This document shows positions 1-9,949 of a stretch of DNA of 64,000 nt, one piece after another. How positions within the stretch are numbered: the first letter of the stretch is position 1; every line of letters begins with the position of its first letter. The DNA is from an uncultured Rhodospirillales bacterium (GTDB lineage: Bacteria > Pseudomonadota > Alphaproteobacteria > ATCC43930 > CGMCC-115725), in contig CAIJOA010000011.1 of the NCBI GenBank assembly GCA_903822185.1, forward strand, positions 558,001 through 622,000, read 5' to 3'. The translations under genes and the position numbers were made by a program. Under the pieces are notes generated by a model. It was not told the DNA's origin and did no database searches. It saw only the letters and a list, made by a program, of their open reading frames with translations.

Positions 1-312
1 GATGAAGTGCTGCGCCAACTCGGCACGCTCATCCGTCGCAAGACCCGTAAGATGGACGCTGCCGCCCGTCTCGGCGGCGATGAATTCGCGCTGCTGCTGG
101 TGGGCGCATCGGTCGCCACCGCCAAGCGCAAATGTCAGTATCTCAATCGCATGATCGGCACGATCGGCCTTGGCGCAAGCTTCGGCATCGCCGCCTTCGA
201 CGGCAGCGAAGACGAAGACCGGGTGCTGCACCAAGCCGATATGGCGATGTACGAAGAAAAGCGCGCCAGCACGGCTGCGTCGAAACGCAGCCGCGTGGCG
301 AATACGCTTTAG
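1..312 (+). CDS. Diguanylate cyclase, C-terminal end of GGDEF domain (partial)
   Basis: The gene enters from the left edge; only its last 103 residues are visible. They contain the signature [11 protein letters not shown] (GGDEF at partial residues 25-29), preceded by the DEVLRQLG segment that normally follows the substrate-binding NxxxGHxxGD region, and followed by the ADMAMYEEK helix typical of the end of GGDEF domains. Such domains make cyclic di-GMP from two GTP. The signature is intact, so activity is plausible. Any sensor domain lies outside the window. The stop overlaps the stop of convergent aspS by two bases. Confidence 0.9.
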   Translation, partial: DEVLRQLGTLIRRKTRKMDAAARLGGDEFALLLVGASVATAKRKCQYLNRMIGTIGLGASFGIAAFDGSEDEDRVLHQADMAMYEEKRASTAASKRSRVANTL

Positions 313-2099
313 GGCTTCTTTTCCGGCGGCAAAGCCAGCCGCAGATGCAATTCGCGCAACCGCTCGGTCGAGATCGGCGCCGGCGCCTGCATCAACAAAT
401 CCTGCGCCTGCTGATTCATCGGGAACGCGACGATTTCGCGAATGTTCGGCGTATCCGCCAGCAACATCACCATGCGATCGATACCCGGGGCCGATCCACC
501 ATGCGGCGGCGCGCCGAACTTGAATGCATTGAGCATGCCGCCAAACCGCGCCTCGACCTCGGATGCCGGATAGCCGGCGATCTCGAACGCGCGATACATG
601 ATGTCGGGGCGATGATTCCGGATCGCGCCCGACGATAGCTCAACGCCGTTGCAGACGATGTCGTACTGGAACGCCTTGATCGTCAGCGGATCTTGATTGT
701 TCAGCGCGTCCAACTCGCCTTGCGGCATCGAGAACGGGTTGTGGCTGAAGACGATCTTCTTTTCTTCCTCGTCGTATTCGTACATCGGGAAGTCGGTGAT
801 CCAGCAGAACTCGAACGAGCCGGTCTTGCAGATCTTCAGCTCGTTGCCGACCTTTTGACGCGCGGTGCTGGCATATTGCATGAAGGTTTTCGGCACGCCG
901 CAGACGAAGAACACCGCGTCACCGTTCTTCAAACCCAACTGCGCCCGCAACGCTTCGGTCCGTTCCGCGCCGAGATTGCGCGCGACCGGTCCTGCTCCGC
1001 CCTCTTCGCCTTCGCGGAAGAAGATGTAGCCCATGCCCGGCTGGCCTTCGCCCTGCGCCCAGGAATTCATGCGATCGCAGAAGGCGCGATTGCCGCCGGT
1101 CGGACCGGGAATCGCCCAGACTTCGACCTTCGGATCGGATTCGATCTGCGAAGCGAAAATCTTGAAGCCCGAGCCGCGGAACGTCTCGGTGACGTTGCTC
1201 ATGGTGATCGGGTTGCGCAGGTCCGGCTTGTCGGACGCGTATTTCGACATCGCCTCGGCATAAGGAATCCGAATGAAGGGCGGCTTCGAGACGGTACGTT
1301 CCTTGCCGAACTCTTCGAAGATACCGGCGATGACCGGCTCGATCGCATTGAAGACATCGTCCTGTGTGACGAACGACATTTCGAAATCGAGCTGATAGAA
1401 CTCGCCCGGCGAGCGGTCTGCGCGGCTCGCCTCGTCGCGGAAGCAGGGCGCGATCTGGAAGTAACGATCGAAACCCGCGACCATCAGCAACTGTTTGAAC
1501 TGCTGCGGCGCTTGCGGCAGCGCGTAGAACTGACCCGGATGGATACGGCTGGGCACCAGATAATCGCGCGCGCCTTCGGGCGAGCTTGCCGTCAAGATCG
1601 GCGTCTGGAATTCCATGAAGCCTTGATCGATCATCCGTTTGCGCACAGAGGCGATCACCTGCGAGCGCAGGATGATGTTGGAATGAACGACCTCGCGGCG
1701 TAGATCGAGGAAGCGATAGCGCAGCCGCATATCCTCGGGATAGTCCGCATCGGCATTGACCGGGAACGGCAGCGTCTCGGATTCCGACAGGACGTTGATC
1801 GCTTTGATCTGCAGCTCGACTTCACCCGTCGGCAGCTTCGGGTTGATCGTCTCGGCCGAGCGTTTGACGACACTGCCCGTCACCGAGATCACGCTTTCAA
1901 GGCGTAACGCATCGACCGTCGCGAACAGCGGCGACGAGATGTCGATCACGCATTGGGTGATGCCGTAATGATCGCGAAGATCGATGAAAACGAGCTGACC
2001 GTGGTCACGTTTCCGGTGGATCCAGCCGGCGAGTCGGATTTCCGAGCCCGCGGCGGCAAGGCGCGAGGCGCCGCAAGTGGTGGTTCGATATGCATGCAT
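309..2099 (-). CDS. aspS: Aspartyl-tRNA synthetase
   Basis: Class II aminoacyl-tRNA synthetase charging tRNA-Asp (or Asp/Asn in the non-discriminating form). The 596-residue product has the N-terminal OB fold ([19 protein letters not shown]), class II motif 2 ([11 protein letters not shown], then QLDFEM) and motif 3 near the C terminus ([13 protein letters not shown]). An in-frame extension begins at 2225, but ATG at 2099 ([10 protein letters not shown]) fits the usual bacterial start and avoids running into rnd, which is divergent. The end is tail-to-tail with the cyclase gene. gatCAB is not in the window, so tRNA discrimination cannot be judged. Confidence 0.95.
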   Translation of the reverse strand: MHAYRTTTCGASRLAAAGSEIRLAGWIHRKRDHGQLVFIDLRDHYGITQCVIDISSPLFATVDALRLESVISVTGSVVKRSAETINPKLPTGEVELQIKAINVLSESETLPFPVNADADYPEDMRLRYRFLDLRREVVHSNIILRSQVIASVRKRMIDQGFMEFQTPILTASSPEGARDYLVPSRIHPGQFYALPQAPQQFKQLLMVAGFDRYFQIAPCFRDEASRADRSPGEFYQLDFEMSFVTQDDVFNAIEPVIAGIFEEFGKERTVSKPPFIRIPYAEAMSKYASDKPDLRNPITMSNVTETFRGSGFKIFASQIESDPKVEVWAIPGPTGGNRAFCDRMNSWAQGEGQPGMGYIFFREGEEGGAGPVARNLGAERTEALRAQLGLKNGDAVFFVCGVPKTFMQYASTARQKVGNELKICKTGSFEFCWITDFPMYEYDEEEKKIVFSHNPFSMPQGELDALNNQDPLTIKAFQYDIVCNGVELSSGAIRNHRPDIMYRAFEIAGYPASEVEARFGGMLNAFKFGAPPHGGSAPGIDRMVMLLADTPNIREIVAFPMNQQAQDLLMQAPAPISTERLRELHLRLALPPEKKP

Positions 2100-2218
2100 G
2101 CGCCCAAAAAGCCGGGACAAGGGCCATTTTGTCAAGCGGTTGGCAACGTTTAGCGGTCGCCGTCCCGCCGGGTGCCGCCCCTCGCCGCCGGGCGCGCTTC
2201 GGTGTATATGGCACAGCC

Positions 2219-3388
2219 ATGACACTCATCGCCGATTCGAGCGCGCTCGCCGCGTTTTGCCAGCGCCACGCCGAGACGGAATTCGTGACCGTCGATACCG
2301 AATTCATGCGGGATAAGACCTTCTGGCCGATCTTGTGCCTGGTTCAGGTCGGCGGCCCGAAAGAAGCCGTTGCGATCGACCCGTTGGCCCCCGATATCGA
2401 CCTGTCACCCTTGTTCGAATTGATGGCCAACGAGAAGGTGCTGAAGGTCTTCCATGCGGCGCGCCAGGACATCGAAATCTTCGTCAATCTGACCGGCAAA
2501 GTCCCGGCGCCGATCTTCGACACCCAGGTCGCGGCGATGGTCTGCGGCTTCGGCGAGGCGGCGAGCTATGAAACCCTCGCCGGGAAACTCGCCGGCGCGC
2601 AGATCGACAAATCATCGCGCTTTACCGATTGGGCGCAGCGCCCGCTGACTGAACGGCAACTGACCTACGCCTTAGCCGACGTCGTGCCGCTGCGCACCGT
2701 CTATGAAAAGCTGGCGGCGCGGCTAGGGAAAAGCGACCGCCTCGAATGGCTCGACGAAGAGATGTCGATCCTGACCGATCTGGAAACCTATCGCCTCGAC
2801 CCGGCTATGGCAGGGCGGCGTCTCAAAATTCGCTCGAACAACCGCAAGATGCTCGCCCTCGCCTGGGATCTGGCGACATGGCGCGAGACGACAGCACAGA
2901 AACGCGACCTGCCGCGCAGCCGTATCCTGCGCGATGAATCACTGCTCGAGATCGCCGCTCATGCGCCGCGCAGCGTCGATGATCTGGCGCGCTCGCGCGG
3001 CCTCGGCAAAGGCTTTGCCGAAGGAAAGTTCGGTACCGAAATTCTGGCCGTTGTGGAACAAGTCTTGGCGAAACCCGAAAGCAGCTACCCCGCCCCGACG
3101 CCGCGCCGCGACCCGCCACAGGGCATCGGCCCGCTGGTCGATCTGTTTCGCGTGCTGTTAAAAATGCGCGCCGAGGAAAGCGATGTGGCCTCGCGGCTGA
3201 TCGCCGATGCCGAAGATCTCGAAATGCTCGCCGCCGACGATCATGCGGACGTGCGCGCGCTGTCAGGCTGGCGGTTTGAAATCTTTGGACGCGACGCTTT
3301 GGACCTGAAGCACGGCAAGCTAGCCCTCACCGCAGCCGGCAAGCGCATCAAGCTGGTCCGCACCGACACCGGCGCTACAGCGCCGTAA
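2219..3388 (+). CDS. rnd: Ribonuclease D
   Basis: 3'-5' exoribonuclease of tRNA maturation and structured-RNA turnover, 389 residues. DEDD motifs are present: VDTEF with D26 and E28 (Exo I), [11 protein letters not shown] (Exo II) and [13 protein letters not shown] (Exo III, Y-x3-D). An HRDC-like helical region follows in the second half. The open frame extends to 2090, but ATG 2219 (MTLIADSS) is chosen because the upstream codons overlap the divergent aspS start and do not resemble the family. The 120 bases between the two starts probably hold both promoters. Its stop abuts that of convergent ppx. Confidence 0.93.
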   Translation: MTLIADSSALAAFCQRHAETEFVTVDTEFMRDKTFWPILCLVQVGGPKEAVAIDPLAPDIDLSPLFELMANEKVLKVFHAARQDIEIFVNLTGKVPAPIFDTQVAAMVCGFGEAASYETLAGKLAGAQIDKSSRFTDWAQRPLTERQLTYALADVVPLRTVYEKLAARLGKSDRLEWLDEEMSILTDLETYRLDPAMAGRRLKIRSNNRKMLALAWDLATWRETTAQKRDLPRSRILRDESLLEIAAHAPRSVDDLARSRGLGKGFAEGKFGTEILAVVEQVLAKPESSYPAPTPRRDPPQGIGPLVDLFRVLLKMRAEESDVASRLIADAEDLEMLAADDHADVRALSGWRFEIFGRDALDLKHGKLALTAAGKRIKLVRTDTGATAP

Positions 3389-4888
3389 TCAGACTTGTTT
3401 TAGTTCCGTCGTCCGGCTCAGGGCACGGCCTAGCGCATCGAGACGGCGCTGCACTGCTTCGCCAACCAGAAGCGCATGATTCGATGTGAGGCTGAGCGTC
3501 AGCTTGGTTTCGCTAAGCTTGAGCGAACTGCCTTTCAGTAACCCGGGCACGCCGCCCGTGAGCGTATAGGCCAGCCGCAAGGCGAGACCGGTGGCACGCG
3601 CCGCATCGCGGCCCGCCTCGTCCAGCAGCCGCAACGGCCCGAAATTCTCGAGCGTCGGCGAACCGCCATAGCGATAGGCCAAGGCAGCGCCGAGGAAAAC
3701 GCGCTCGCTGTGATCGAGCCCGCCGACCGGCATATAGAGCGCATAGCGCAACGCGAGGTCGGCGCGATAATCCGGGTGATGATGCCAAGCGATATCACCG
3801 AGCAGCGCCGCCGCGCGGCGCAACCTCATCCGCGATGCCGGCTCTTTCGCGAACAGCGGCGTTGTCCAATCCAGCAAAACCTCGGCTTCTTCGCCGAAGC
3901 GCGGATTGACGAGCGCTTCCTCGGTGCAGGCAGCGATCAAGGGATCGGTCACATGCTGATCCGCGCCCATCAGGCTGTAGAGATGGCCCTCGCGCAATCC
4001 CGTCGCCGAGAAGACGAGTTCCTTCGCATCCATGCGGCGCATGACCCGCGCGAGAACCCGCGCCGCCAGCGGTACGACCTCGAGACGCTTGCGCGAGATC
4101 GTCGTAATTTTTTCCAGCGACTTACGCGACTGGACCGCCATGACATCGAGAAAGTTCAGCGCCGTGGCGCGCGGCAGCGTGTAGGACTGGATGATATGGA
4201 GCGGGTAATTATGCTGATCCATATGGATGCGCGCGATCGCACGCCACGCACCGCCGACGGCGTAAAATCGTGAATCATCCATCCGCGTCAGCCAGCCGAC
4301 GGTATCGAGATGCCGGTCGATGACGTCTTTTAATTCTTTCTCGTCGCGCGCCTCTTCCATCAAGCGCAGCGGCCCGATCGGCAAAGTCGTGACCGAGCCG
4401 ACCCGGCGATTGCCGATAGCCGCGAATTCGACGCTGCCGCCGCCCAGATCGCCGACCACGCCCAACGCATCGGGAACACCGGACAGCACGCCGAGCGCGG
4501 AAAGACGCCCCTCGTCGGCGCCGGGCAAGACGCGGACTTGAATACCGTATCGCTTTTCAATGTCGCTGACGAAATCCGAGCCGTCCTTGGCATCGCGCAC
4601 CGCCGCCGTCGCCAGCACATCGATGCGCGAAGCGCCGGCCGCGCGCGCCAGCGCCGTGAAACGCTGCAGATTGGCCTTGGCCAGGGTGACACCTTTGGGA
4701 TTGAGCAGGCCGGTCTTTTCGAGACCGCGGCCCAACCCGCACATCACTTTTTCATTGAGGAGCGTATGCGCGGCACGACGCGGTGCGTCGTAAACCACGA
4801 GCCGCAGCGAGTTCGATCCAATGTCGATAACGGCGACGCAATCGGGTTGCGCCATCGCGCCGAGCGCCGGAACAGGGCGACGTGTCAT
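3389..4888 (-). CDS. ppx: Exopolyphosphatase (Ppx/GppA family)
   Basis: ASKHA-fold phosphatase that releases phosphate from polyphosphate (or converts pppGpp), 499 residues. The phosphate-1 loop VIDIGSNSLRLVVYD lies near residues 19-33 and the second phosphate loop GDLGGGSVEF near 145. A helical C-terminal domain with HD-like histidines (WHHHPDY) follows, as in long Ppx proteins. It lies 18 bases downstream of ppk on the same strand, so one transcript probably carries the synthesising and degrading enzymes. ATG 4888 has no clear Shine-Dalgarno; ATG 4855 (MAQPDCVAV) is an alternative. Confidence 0.93.
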   Translation of the reverse strand: MTRRPVPALGAMAQPDCVAVIDIGSNSLRLVVYDAPRRAAHTLLNEKVMCGLGRGLEKTGLLNPKGVTLAKANLQRFTALARAAGASRIDVLATAAVRDAKDGSDFVSDIEKRYGIQVRVLPGADEGRLSALGVLSGVPDALGVVGDLGGGSVEFAAIGNRRVGSVTTLPIGPLRLMEEARDEKELKDVIDRHLDTVGWLTRMDDSRFYAVGGAWRAIARIHMDQHNYPLHIIQSYTLPRATALNFLDVMAVQSRKSLEKITTISRKRLEVVPLAARVLARVMRRMDAKELVFSATGLREGHLYSLMGADQHVTDPLIAACTEEALVNPRFGEEAEVLLDWTTPLFAKEPASRMRLRRAAALLGDIAWHHHPDYRADLALRYALYMPVGGLDHSERVFLGAALAYRYGGSPTLENFGPLRLLDEAGRDAARATGLALRLAYTLTGGVPGLLKGSSLKLSETKLTLSLTSNHALLVGEAVQRRLDALGRALSRTTELKQV

Positions 4889-4906
4889 AGACGAAAATTA
4901 ACGCGC

Positions 4907-7063
4907 CTATCTCTCCACGACAAGACGCGGCGTGGCATGTGTCCGCTCTAAAGCGCTGCCCCGGCCGGAAAGGCTGGGATTCGTCATGAAATAATCATGG
5001 ACGCTGAAGGCATTCAAATCGTTGCTGACACGGTGATAGACGCCGTCCGAGTCGAGATTCCAGCTTTGCGCCTCGTCCTGGAACGAATGGGCCATGATTT
5101 CTTCGACGACCTGGCGATGGACGGTCTCGTTTTCGATCGGCACCAGGGCTTCGACGCGCCAGTCGAGATTGCGCGGCATCCAGTCCGCCGAGGAGATAAA
5201 AACCTTCGCCTGGGGCGACGGCAAAGCGTGGCCATTGCCGAAACAGACGATACGGCCATGTTCGAGGAAGCGGCCGATGATGCTTTTGACCCGAATATTT
5301 TCCGAGAGACCCAGAACGCCGGGGCGCAGGCAGCAGATACCGCGCACGATCAGCTCGATTTTCACGCCTGCGGAAGAGGCACGATAGAGGTGATCGATCA
5401 TCGCCGGATCGACCAGCGCATTGACCTTGAGCCAGATATGCGCCGGCAGACCCGCATGCGCATTCGCGATCTCGGCATCGATCAGCTCGTTCAGCCGCGA
5501 GCGCAGGCTGAGCGGCGCGACCGCGATCTTTTCGAGCGTCGCCGGATTGGCATAGCCGGTCATGTAATTGAACAGGCGCTGCGCATCGCGGCACAGGGCC
5601 GGGTCGCAGGTGAAGAAGCTGAGGTCTGTATAAACCTTGGCCGTATAGGGATGATAATTGCCGGTGCCGAAATGCACATAGGAACGCAGGCCGCCGCTTT
5701 CGCGTCGCACGACCAGCGAAACCTTGGCATGGGTCTTCAGCGAGATGAAGCCATAGACGACCTGAACGCCGGCGCGTTCCAGATCGCGCGCCCACCGGAT
5801 ATTCGCCTCTTCATCGAAACGCGCCTTCAATTCGATCAACGCCGTCACCGATTTGCCGGCTTCGGCGGCTTCGATCAGCGCGCGGACGATCGGGCTATCG
5901 TCGCTGGTGCGATAGAGCGTCTGTTTGATCGCAACGACGGACGGATCACGCGCAGCCTGGCGGATGAACTGCACCACCACGTCGAAGCTTTCATAGGGAT
6001 GATGGACGACGATGTCCTTCGCGCCGATCGCAGCGAAGCAGTCGCCGCCGAAATCGCGAATGCGTTCCGGGAAACGCGGATTGTACGGGACGTAAATCAG
6101 ATCGGGCCGCTCATCGACGATCAGCTTGCGCAGGTCGGAAAGGCCGAGCAGGCCATCCAGCGCGATGACATCGCCCTGCGGCACATTGAAACGTTCGGCG
6201 AGGAAGCTTTGCAGATCGTCGGGCATGCCGGCTTCGACGCACAGCAGAATGACATTGCCGCGGCGGCGGCGCTTCAGCGCGCTTTCGTAAAGCCGGACGA
6301 GATCTTCGGCTTCATCTTCGATTTCGACTTCGCTGTCGCGCAGAATGCGGAACATGCCTTTGCCGAGCACCGAGAAGCCGGGGAAGAGATGATTGAGGAA
6401 CAGCCCTATCATTTCTTCGAGCGGCATGAAGCGCAGCGCCTTGCCCGGCAAGCGGACGAAACGCGACAACGTCGATGGCACCAGCAGCAAGGCTTCCATC
6501 TGGCTGCCGTCGCTGCCGCGCGTCAATTGCAGCGCGAGGCCGAGACCCCAGTTGGCGATGAACGGAAACGGATGCGCCGGGTCGATCGCGAGCGGCGTGA
6601 GGATCGGAAAGATGTCGGCCCAGAATCGTTCGGCGACAAAGGCGCGGTCCTCGACGGAAAGATCATCGGCGCCGACAACCGACAGCCCAGCCTCGTTGAG
6701 TTGGGTCCGAAGGCTTTTGAGGATCACCGCTTGATCGCGCATCAGCTTGCCAGCGCGCGCGTTGATGGCGTCGAGTTGTTGTGCCGGCGTCAGCCCGTCC
6801 TGGCTGGTCATGGTCACTCCCGCCAAGACCTGACCTTTGAGGCCGGCGACGCGGACCATGTAGAATTCGTCGAGGTTGTTTCCCGAAATCGACAGGAAGC
6901 GCAGCCGTTCGAGCAGCGGTTGCCGCGGATTGTCAGACTCGGCGAGGACGCGTTCGTTGAAAGCCAGCCACGACAACTCGCGATTGATGAAACGTTCGGG
7001 GGCGCCCGGATCGGCGATTTCGGAACTGACGGAAACGGCCTGCGCCACGAACCCACACTCCAT
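4907..7063 (-). CDS. ppk1: Polyphosphate kinase 1
   Basis: Reversibly transfers the ATP gamma-phosphate to growing polyphosphate. The 718-residue product has the N-terminal signature [17 protein letters not shown], the head-domain segment NLDEFYMVR, and both phospholipase-D-like halves: [13 protein letters not shown] with the expected phospho-acceptor His, and [19 protein letters not shown]. The C-terminal part [16 protein letters not shown] is typical. A TTG at 7084 would extend the frame by seven codons; ATG 7063 is preferred, though neither has a strong ribosome binding site. Operon with ppx. Confidence 0.94.
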   Translation of the reverse strand: MECGFVAQAVSVSSEIADPGAPERFINRELSWLAFNERVLAESDNPRQPLLERLRFLSISGNNLDEFYMVRVAGLKGQVLAGVTMTSQDGLTPAQQLDAINARAGKLMRDQAVILKSLRTQLNEAGLSVVGADDLSVEDRAFVAERFWADIFPILTPLAIDPAHPFPFIANWGLGLALQLTRGSDGSQMEALLLVPSTLSRFVRLPGKALRFMPLEEMIGLFLNHLFPGFSVLGKGMFRILRDSEVEIEDEAEDLVRLYESALKRRRRGNVILLCVEAGMPDDLQSFLAERFNVPQGDVIALDGLLGLSDLRKLIVDERPDLIYVPYNPRFPERIRDFGGDCFAAIGAKDIVVHHPYESFDVVVQFIRQAARDPSVVAIKQTLYRTSDDSPIVRALIEAAEAGKSVTALIELKARFDEEANIRWARDLERAGVQVVYGFISLKTHAKVSLVVRRESGGLRSYVHFGTGNYHPYTAKVYTDLSFFTCDPALCRDAQRLFNYMTGYANPATLEKIAVAPLSLRSRLNELIDAEIANAHAGLPAHIWLKVNALVDPAMIDHLYRASSAGVKIELIVRGICCLRPGVLGLSENIRVKSIIGRFLEHGRIVCFGNGHALPSPQAKVFISSADWMPRNLDWRVEALVPIENETVHRQVVEEIMAHSFQDEAQSWNLDSDGVYHRVSNDLNAFSVHDYFMTNPSLSGRGSALERTHATPRLVVER

Positions 7064-7157
7064 TTGCACAATTGTTGCCGACAAGTTTATCCGCGCTCTA
7101 TGAACATGTCATTGCAGCCGTTGAAAAAGAAATCCTGGTCCAAAGGGGATCAACGCC

Positions 7158-7670
7158 TTGAAAAAGCTTTATATTCTCCGTCACGCCAAAGCTGTGCAGG
7201 AAGACAGCGGCGGCGACGCGGCGCGAAAACTGGCCCCCAGCGGCCGGAAAGCCGCCGCCGCGATGGGTGCATTTATCGCCCAGCAACCGCTTCCCCCCAC
7301 CCTGGTTTTGTGCTCGTCAGCCGCCCGGACACGCGAAACCCTGGCGCAGATTCTGCCGGCCCTGCAGCCCGCACCGCGAACCGTCTATGAGGACGGGCTC
7401 TATCTCGCTTCGCCGAAAATATTGCTCCAGCACCTGCAAGACGTCGGCGACGATATCGCGAGCGTCCTGCTGGTCGCGCATAATCCGGGCGTTCACGAAT
7501 TAGCGCTGCGCCTAGCCCGCGACCCGGCAAAACTCGGTTCGGGATTTCCGACCTGTGCATTGGCAGTGTTCGAAGTACCGGGGTGCTGGCATGCGTTGGA
7601 AGCACGAACCGGGTCGTTGACGATCTTCCAAACGCCGAAGATGCTCAATCAGGATCTTGGCGACGATTGA
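7158..7670 (+). CDS. sixA: Phosphohistidine phosphatase SixA family
   Basis: Histidine-phosphatase-superfamily enzyme of 170 residues. The catalytic RHG-type motif is at the very N terminus (YILRHAKA), followed by LCSSAARTRETL, which supplies the second Arg, and VLLVAHNPGVHELAL, which supplies the second His. In E. coli SixA dephosphorylates HPt phosphohistidines; the target here is unknown. The start codon is TTG at 7158 with AAAGGGGA about eight bases upstream. It is divergent from ppk, and its last 26 bases overlap the 3' end of convergent hdaA. Confidence 0.85.
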   Translation: MKKLYILRHAKAVQEDSGGDAARKLAPSGRKAAAAMGAFIAQQPLPPTLVLCSSAARTRETLAQILPALQPAPRTVYEDGLYLASPKILLQHLQDVGDDIASVLLVAHNPGVHELALRLARDPAKLGSGFPTCALAVFEVPGCWHALEARTGSLTIFQTPKMLNQDLGDD

Positions 7671-8319
7671 AGCCCAAGGCTTCGCGGACCAGCGGCACCG
7701 TAACCGCGCGCCGTCGCACCAGCGCGGCACGATCCAACACAGCAACTGCATCCTGTGCGGCGGCAAATGACCGGTCGAGATGCACGAGCAGATAGGCGAT
7801 CACGTCCTGCGCGACCTTGATCTGGCGATCGGAAAAGAGCTTCACCAGCAACGCGCCCAGCAAAGCCTCGTCCGGCGGTTCGACCGCAACCGCGGGAATC
7901 GCCAAGAGGCGTGAACGCAGGTCGGCAAGACGAATGCCCCATCGCGCCGGCGGCTCGCGCGCCACGATCAGCATATAGCCCTGCCGTTCGGCCACGAGAT
8001 TGTAGAGATGCAGCAAGGCTTCTTCATCGGCATGCGTCGCGTCGTCGAGAAGGACCGCTGTCGCATCGCCGAGATTTTGCGGCACCGTCGGCGTCGTCAG
8101 TGCGGGCGCGGCAATCGCGACAGCGCCGGAGCGCGCGCGCCATACTTCGCCGAGATGCGTCTTGCCACTGCCTGCCGCGCCCCACAACGCCAATGCCGGT
8201 GAGGGCCAGCCGGGCCAACGGTCGATCCACGCAACCGCATCGGCATTGCACGGCGCGACGAGAAAATCGTCGCGGCCCAGCGCCGGTCGGAAGCCGAGAT
8301 CGAGGGGAAGCTGCGCCAT
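7645..8319 (-). CDS. hdaA: HdaA, DnaA-related regulator of replication initiation
   Basis: 224 residues related to the AAA+ and lid part of DnaA, without its DNA-binding domain. A clamp-binding-like N terminus (QLPLDLG) is followed by Walker A GAAGSGKTHLGEVW, a Walker B-like VLLDDATHA, and LRSRLLAIPAVAVEPPD before the C-terminal lid. Family members bind the beta clamp and stimulate hydrolysis of DnaA-bound ATP. The gene is last in the DUF2066-pgsA-AI-2E-hdaA run, eight bases after the permease gene, and overlaps sixA tail to tail. Confidence 0.9.
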   Translation of the reverse strand: MAQLPLDLGFRPALGRDDFLVAPCNADAVAWIDRWPGWPSPALALWGAAGSGKTHLGEVWRARSGAVAIAAPALTTPTVPQNLGDATAVLLDDATHADEEALLHLYNLVAERQGYMLIVAREPPARWGIRLADLRSRLLAIPAVAVEPPDEALLGALLVKLFSDRQIKVAQDVIAYLLVHLDRSFAAAQDAVAVLDRAALVRRRAVTVPLVREALGFNRRQDPD

Positions 8320-8327
8320 CGCGAGCC

Positions 8328-9407
8328 TCAGTTCCGGCGATGCGTTTTCGGCGGATGGGAATCGTAGAGCGAGCTGGCGAGGTAGCGGCTGAGGGCAAAC
8401 CGCACCAGCACGCCGATGACAGCCGCCGCCGGCAAGGCCAACAGCACGCCCAAGACGCCGAACAATTCGCCGAAGGCCAACAAGGCGAAGATGATCCAGA
8501 CTTCGTGGAGATGAACCCGTTCGCCGATCAGTTTCGGCTGTAGGAAATTCGCCGAGGTCAGATGCCCCGCGAGGAAAATTAGCACCACGGCAGTGATTTT
8601 ACCCCAGGTGCCGAACTGCATCGCAGCCAGACTGACGGCAATCAGCACACCGATAATCTCGCCGGCATAAGGAACGAAGCTGATGATGCCGACGATGATG
8701 CCGAGCATCACCGCGAAATTGAGCCCGGCGATGCTGAGCGCGATGGCGTAATAGGTGCCGACGATTAGACTAACCAGAGCCTGACCGTGGATGTAACCGG
8801 CAATGGTTTGATCGACCAATCGCAATTGCTGGCGGATCGTGTCGGCATGATCGCGCGGCAGCCAGGAATCGATCTTTTTGCCGATCACTGGCCAGTCACG
8901 CAGCACGAAGAAAGCAACCAAGGGTGTGATCAGCAACAGCGTGACGATATTCGCCAGCGCGAGGCCGCTGCTGAGGATGCTTTGCGCGACGCTGCCGCCC
9001 CACGTCAGCGCCGAGCCTGTCCAGCCGCCGACCATGTCGCGCGCCTTTTGCATTTCCTCGGGCGGCAATTCCTGCTGCGCGATATCGAGCAGATGCTGCG
9101 CCTGTTCACGAACATAAGCGACCGCCGCCGGCGCGCTGTGGGCCAGTTGCGCGCCCTGCAATTCGATCATCGGCACGAACAGCACGATAACCAGCGCAAC
9201 CATCAGCAGGAAAAAGAGCAACGCCAGCAGCGAAGCGATCCCGCGCGGGACACGCCAGCGCGTTAAGAACAGGACCAGCGGCGACAAGATATAAGCGATC
9301 CCGAAGCCCGCCACGAACGGCAGCAGCATGCCGCTCAACAGATGCAGCATCAGGAAAAACACGGCCAGCGCGGCGAGCCAGAACAGCGTTTGCCGCGTCG
9401 CCGTCAT
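8328..9407 (-). CDS. AI-2E family transporter (PerM-like membrane protein)
   Basis: 359-residue polytopic inner-membrane protein of the AI-2E exporter/PerM family. Two hydrophobic segments lie at the N terminus, a soluble helical section falls around residues 80-150, and several long hydrophobic helices follow (for example VIVGIISFVPYAGEIIGVLI with the family's P-Y-x-G pattern). Transport substrates differ widely in this family and cannot be inferred. The start overlaps the pgsA-like stop by four bases, so the genes are probably translationally coupled. Confidence 0.88.
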   Translation of the reverse strand: MTATRQTLFWLAALAVFFLMLHLLSGMLLPFVAGFGIAYILSPLVLFLTRWRVPRGIASLLALLFFLLMVALVIVLFVPMIELQGAQLAHSAPAAVAYVREQAQHLLDIAQQELPPEEMQKARDMVGGWTGSALTWGGSVAQSILSSGLALANIVTLLLITPLVAFFVLRDWPVIGKKIDSWLPRDHADTIRQQLRLVDQTIAGYIHGQALVSLIVGTYYAIALSIAGLNFAVMLGIIVGIISFVPYAGEIIGVLIAVSLAAMQFGTWGKITAVVLIFLAGHLTSANFLQPKLIGERVHLHEVWIIFALLAFGELFGVLGVLLALPAAAVIGVLVRFALSRYLASSLYDSHPPKTHRRN

Positions 9408-9949
9408 GATTGAGCCTCGGCGCCCGCGAGACAGCGCCCCCAGCGGATGAGATAGAACGCACCTGACAGCACGGTGGTCGCTCCAACGAGATAAATCAGG
9501 ATCAGGATGCTACCATGATCGTCGAAGCTGAAAGCGAATTGGGCGAGGACGGCGGCGAGTAACACGAGTTGCAGCGTCGTGTTGATCTTGCTGACCATCA
9601 GGGGTTGCCAGGGCATCGGCTGGCTGATCGCGGTCGAGAGCAAAAATCCGCCGACGATCAGCAGATCGCGGAACACCACCAAAATGACGAGCCAAGTCGG
9701 GACATGTCCGGCAAGGCCCAGCGTCACGAACAGACTGACGATCAGCGCCTTGTCGGCAATCGGATCGAGCAGAGCGCCCAGTTCGGTCCGTTGATTGAAA
9801 TGCTTGGCGACATAGCCGTCGATCGCGTCGGAAATACCGGCGGCGATAAACACCCACAGCGTCGTCTCGATATCGCCGGCAAGAATCAGCCATATCACCA
9901 GCGGGACCGCCAGAAGGCGTCCCAAGGTAATGAGATTGGCGAGATTCAT
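9404..9949 (-). CDS. pgsA: CDP-alcohol phosphatidyltransferase (PgsA-like)
   Basis: Integral membrane enzyme of 181 residues. The CDP-alcohol phosphotransferase motif is visible in ISDAIDGYVAK, then LGALLDPIADK, giving the D-x2-D-G-x2-A-[RK]-x8-G-x3-D-x3-D pattern with all aspartates present. By family it condenses CDP-diacylglycerol with glycerol 3-phosphate to phosphatidylglycerophosphate, or acts as cardiolipin synthase on a related alcohol; the true PgsA assignment is probable, not proven. ATG 9949 overlaps the DUF2066 stop as ATGA; the longer frame to 9991 lies inside that gene and is rejected. Confidence 0.87.
   Translation of the reverse strand: MNLANLITLGRLLAVPLVIWLILAGDIETTLWVFIAAGISDAIDGYVAKHFNQRTELGALLDPIADKALIVSLFVTLGLAGHVPTWLVILVVFRDLLIVGGFLLSTAISQPMPWQPLMVSKINTTLQLVLLAAVLAQFAFSFDDHGSILILIYLVGATTVLSGAFYLIRWGRCLAGAEAQS

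Noticed and set aside
4997-7390. 797-codon open frame opposite ppk
   Set aside because: It lies antisense to a clear polyphosphate kinase and its product is an Arg/Asp-rich string without domain likeness; long antisense frames are expected in GC-rich coding DNA.
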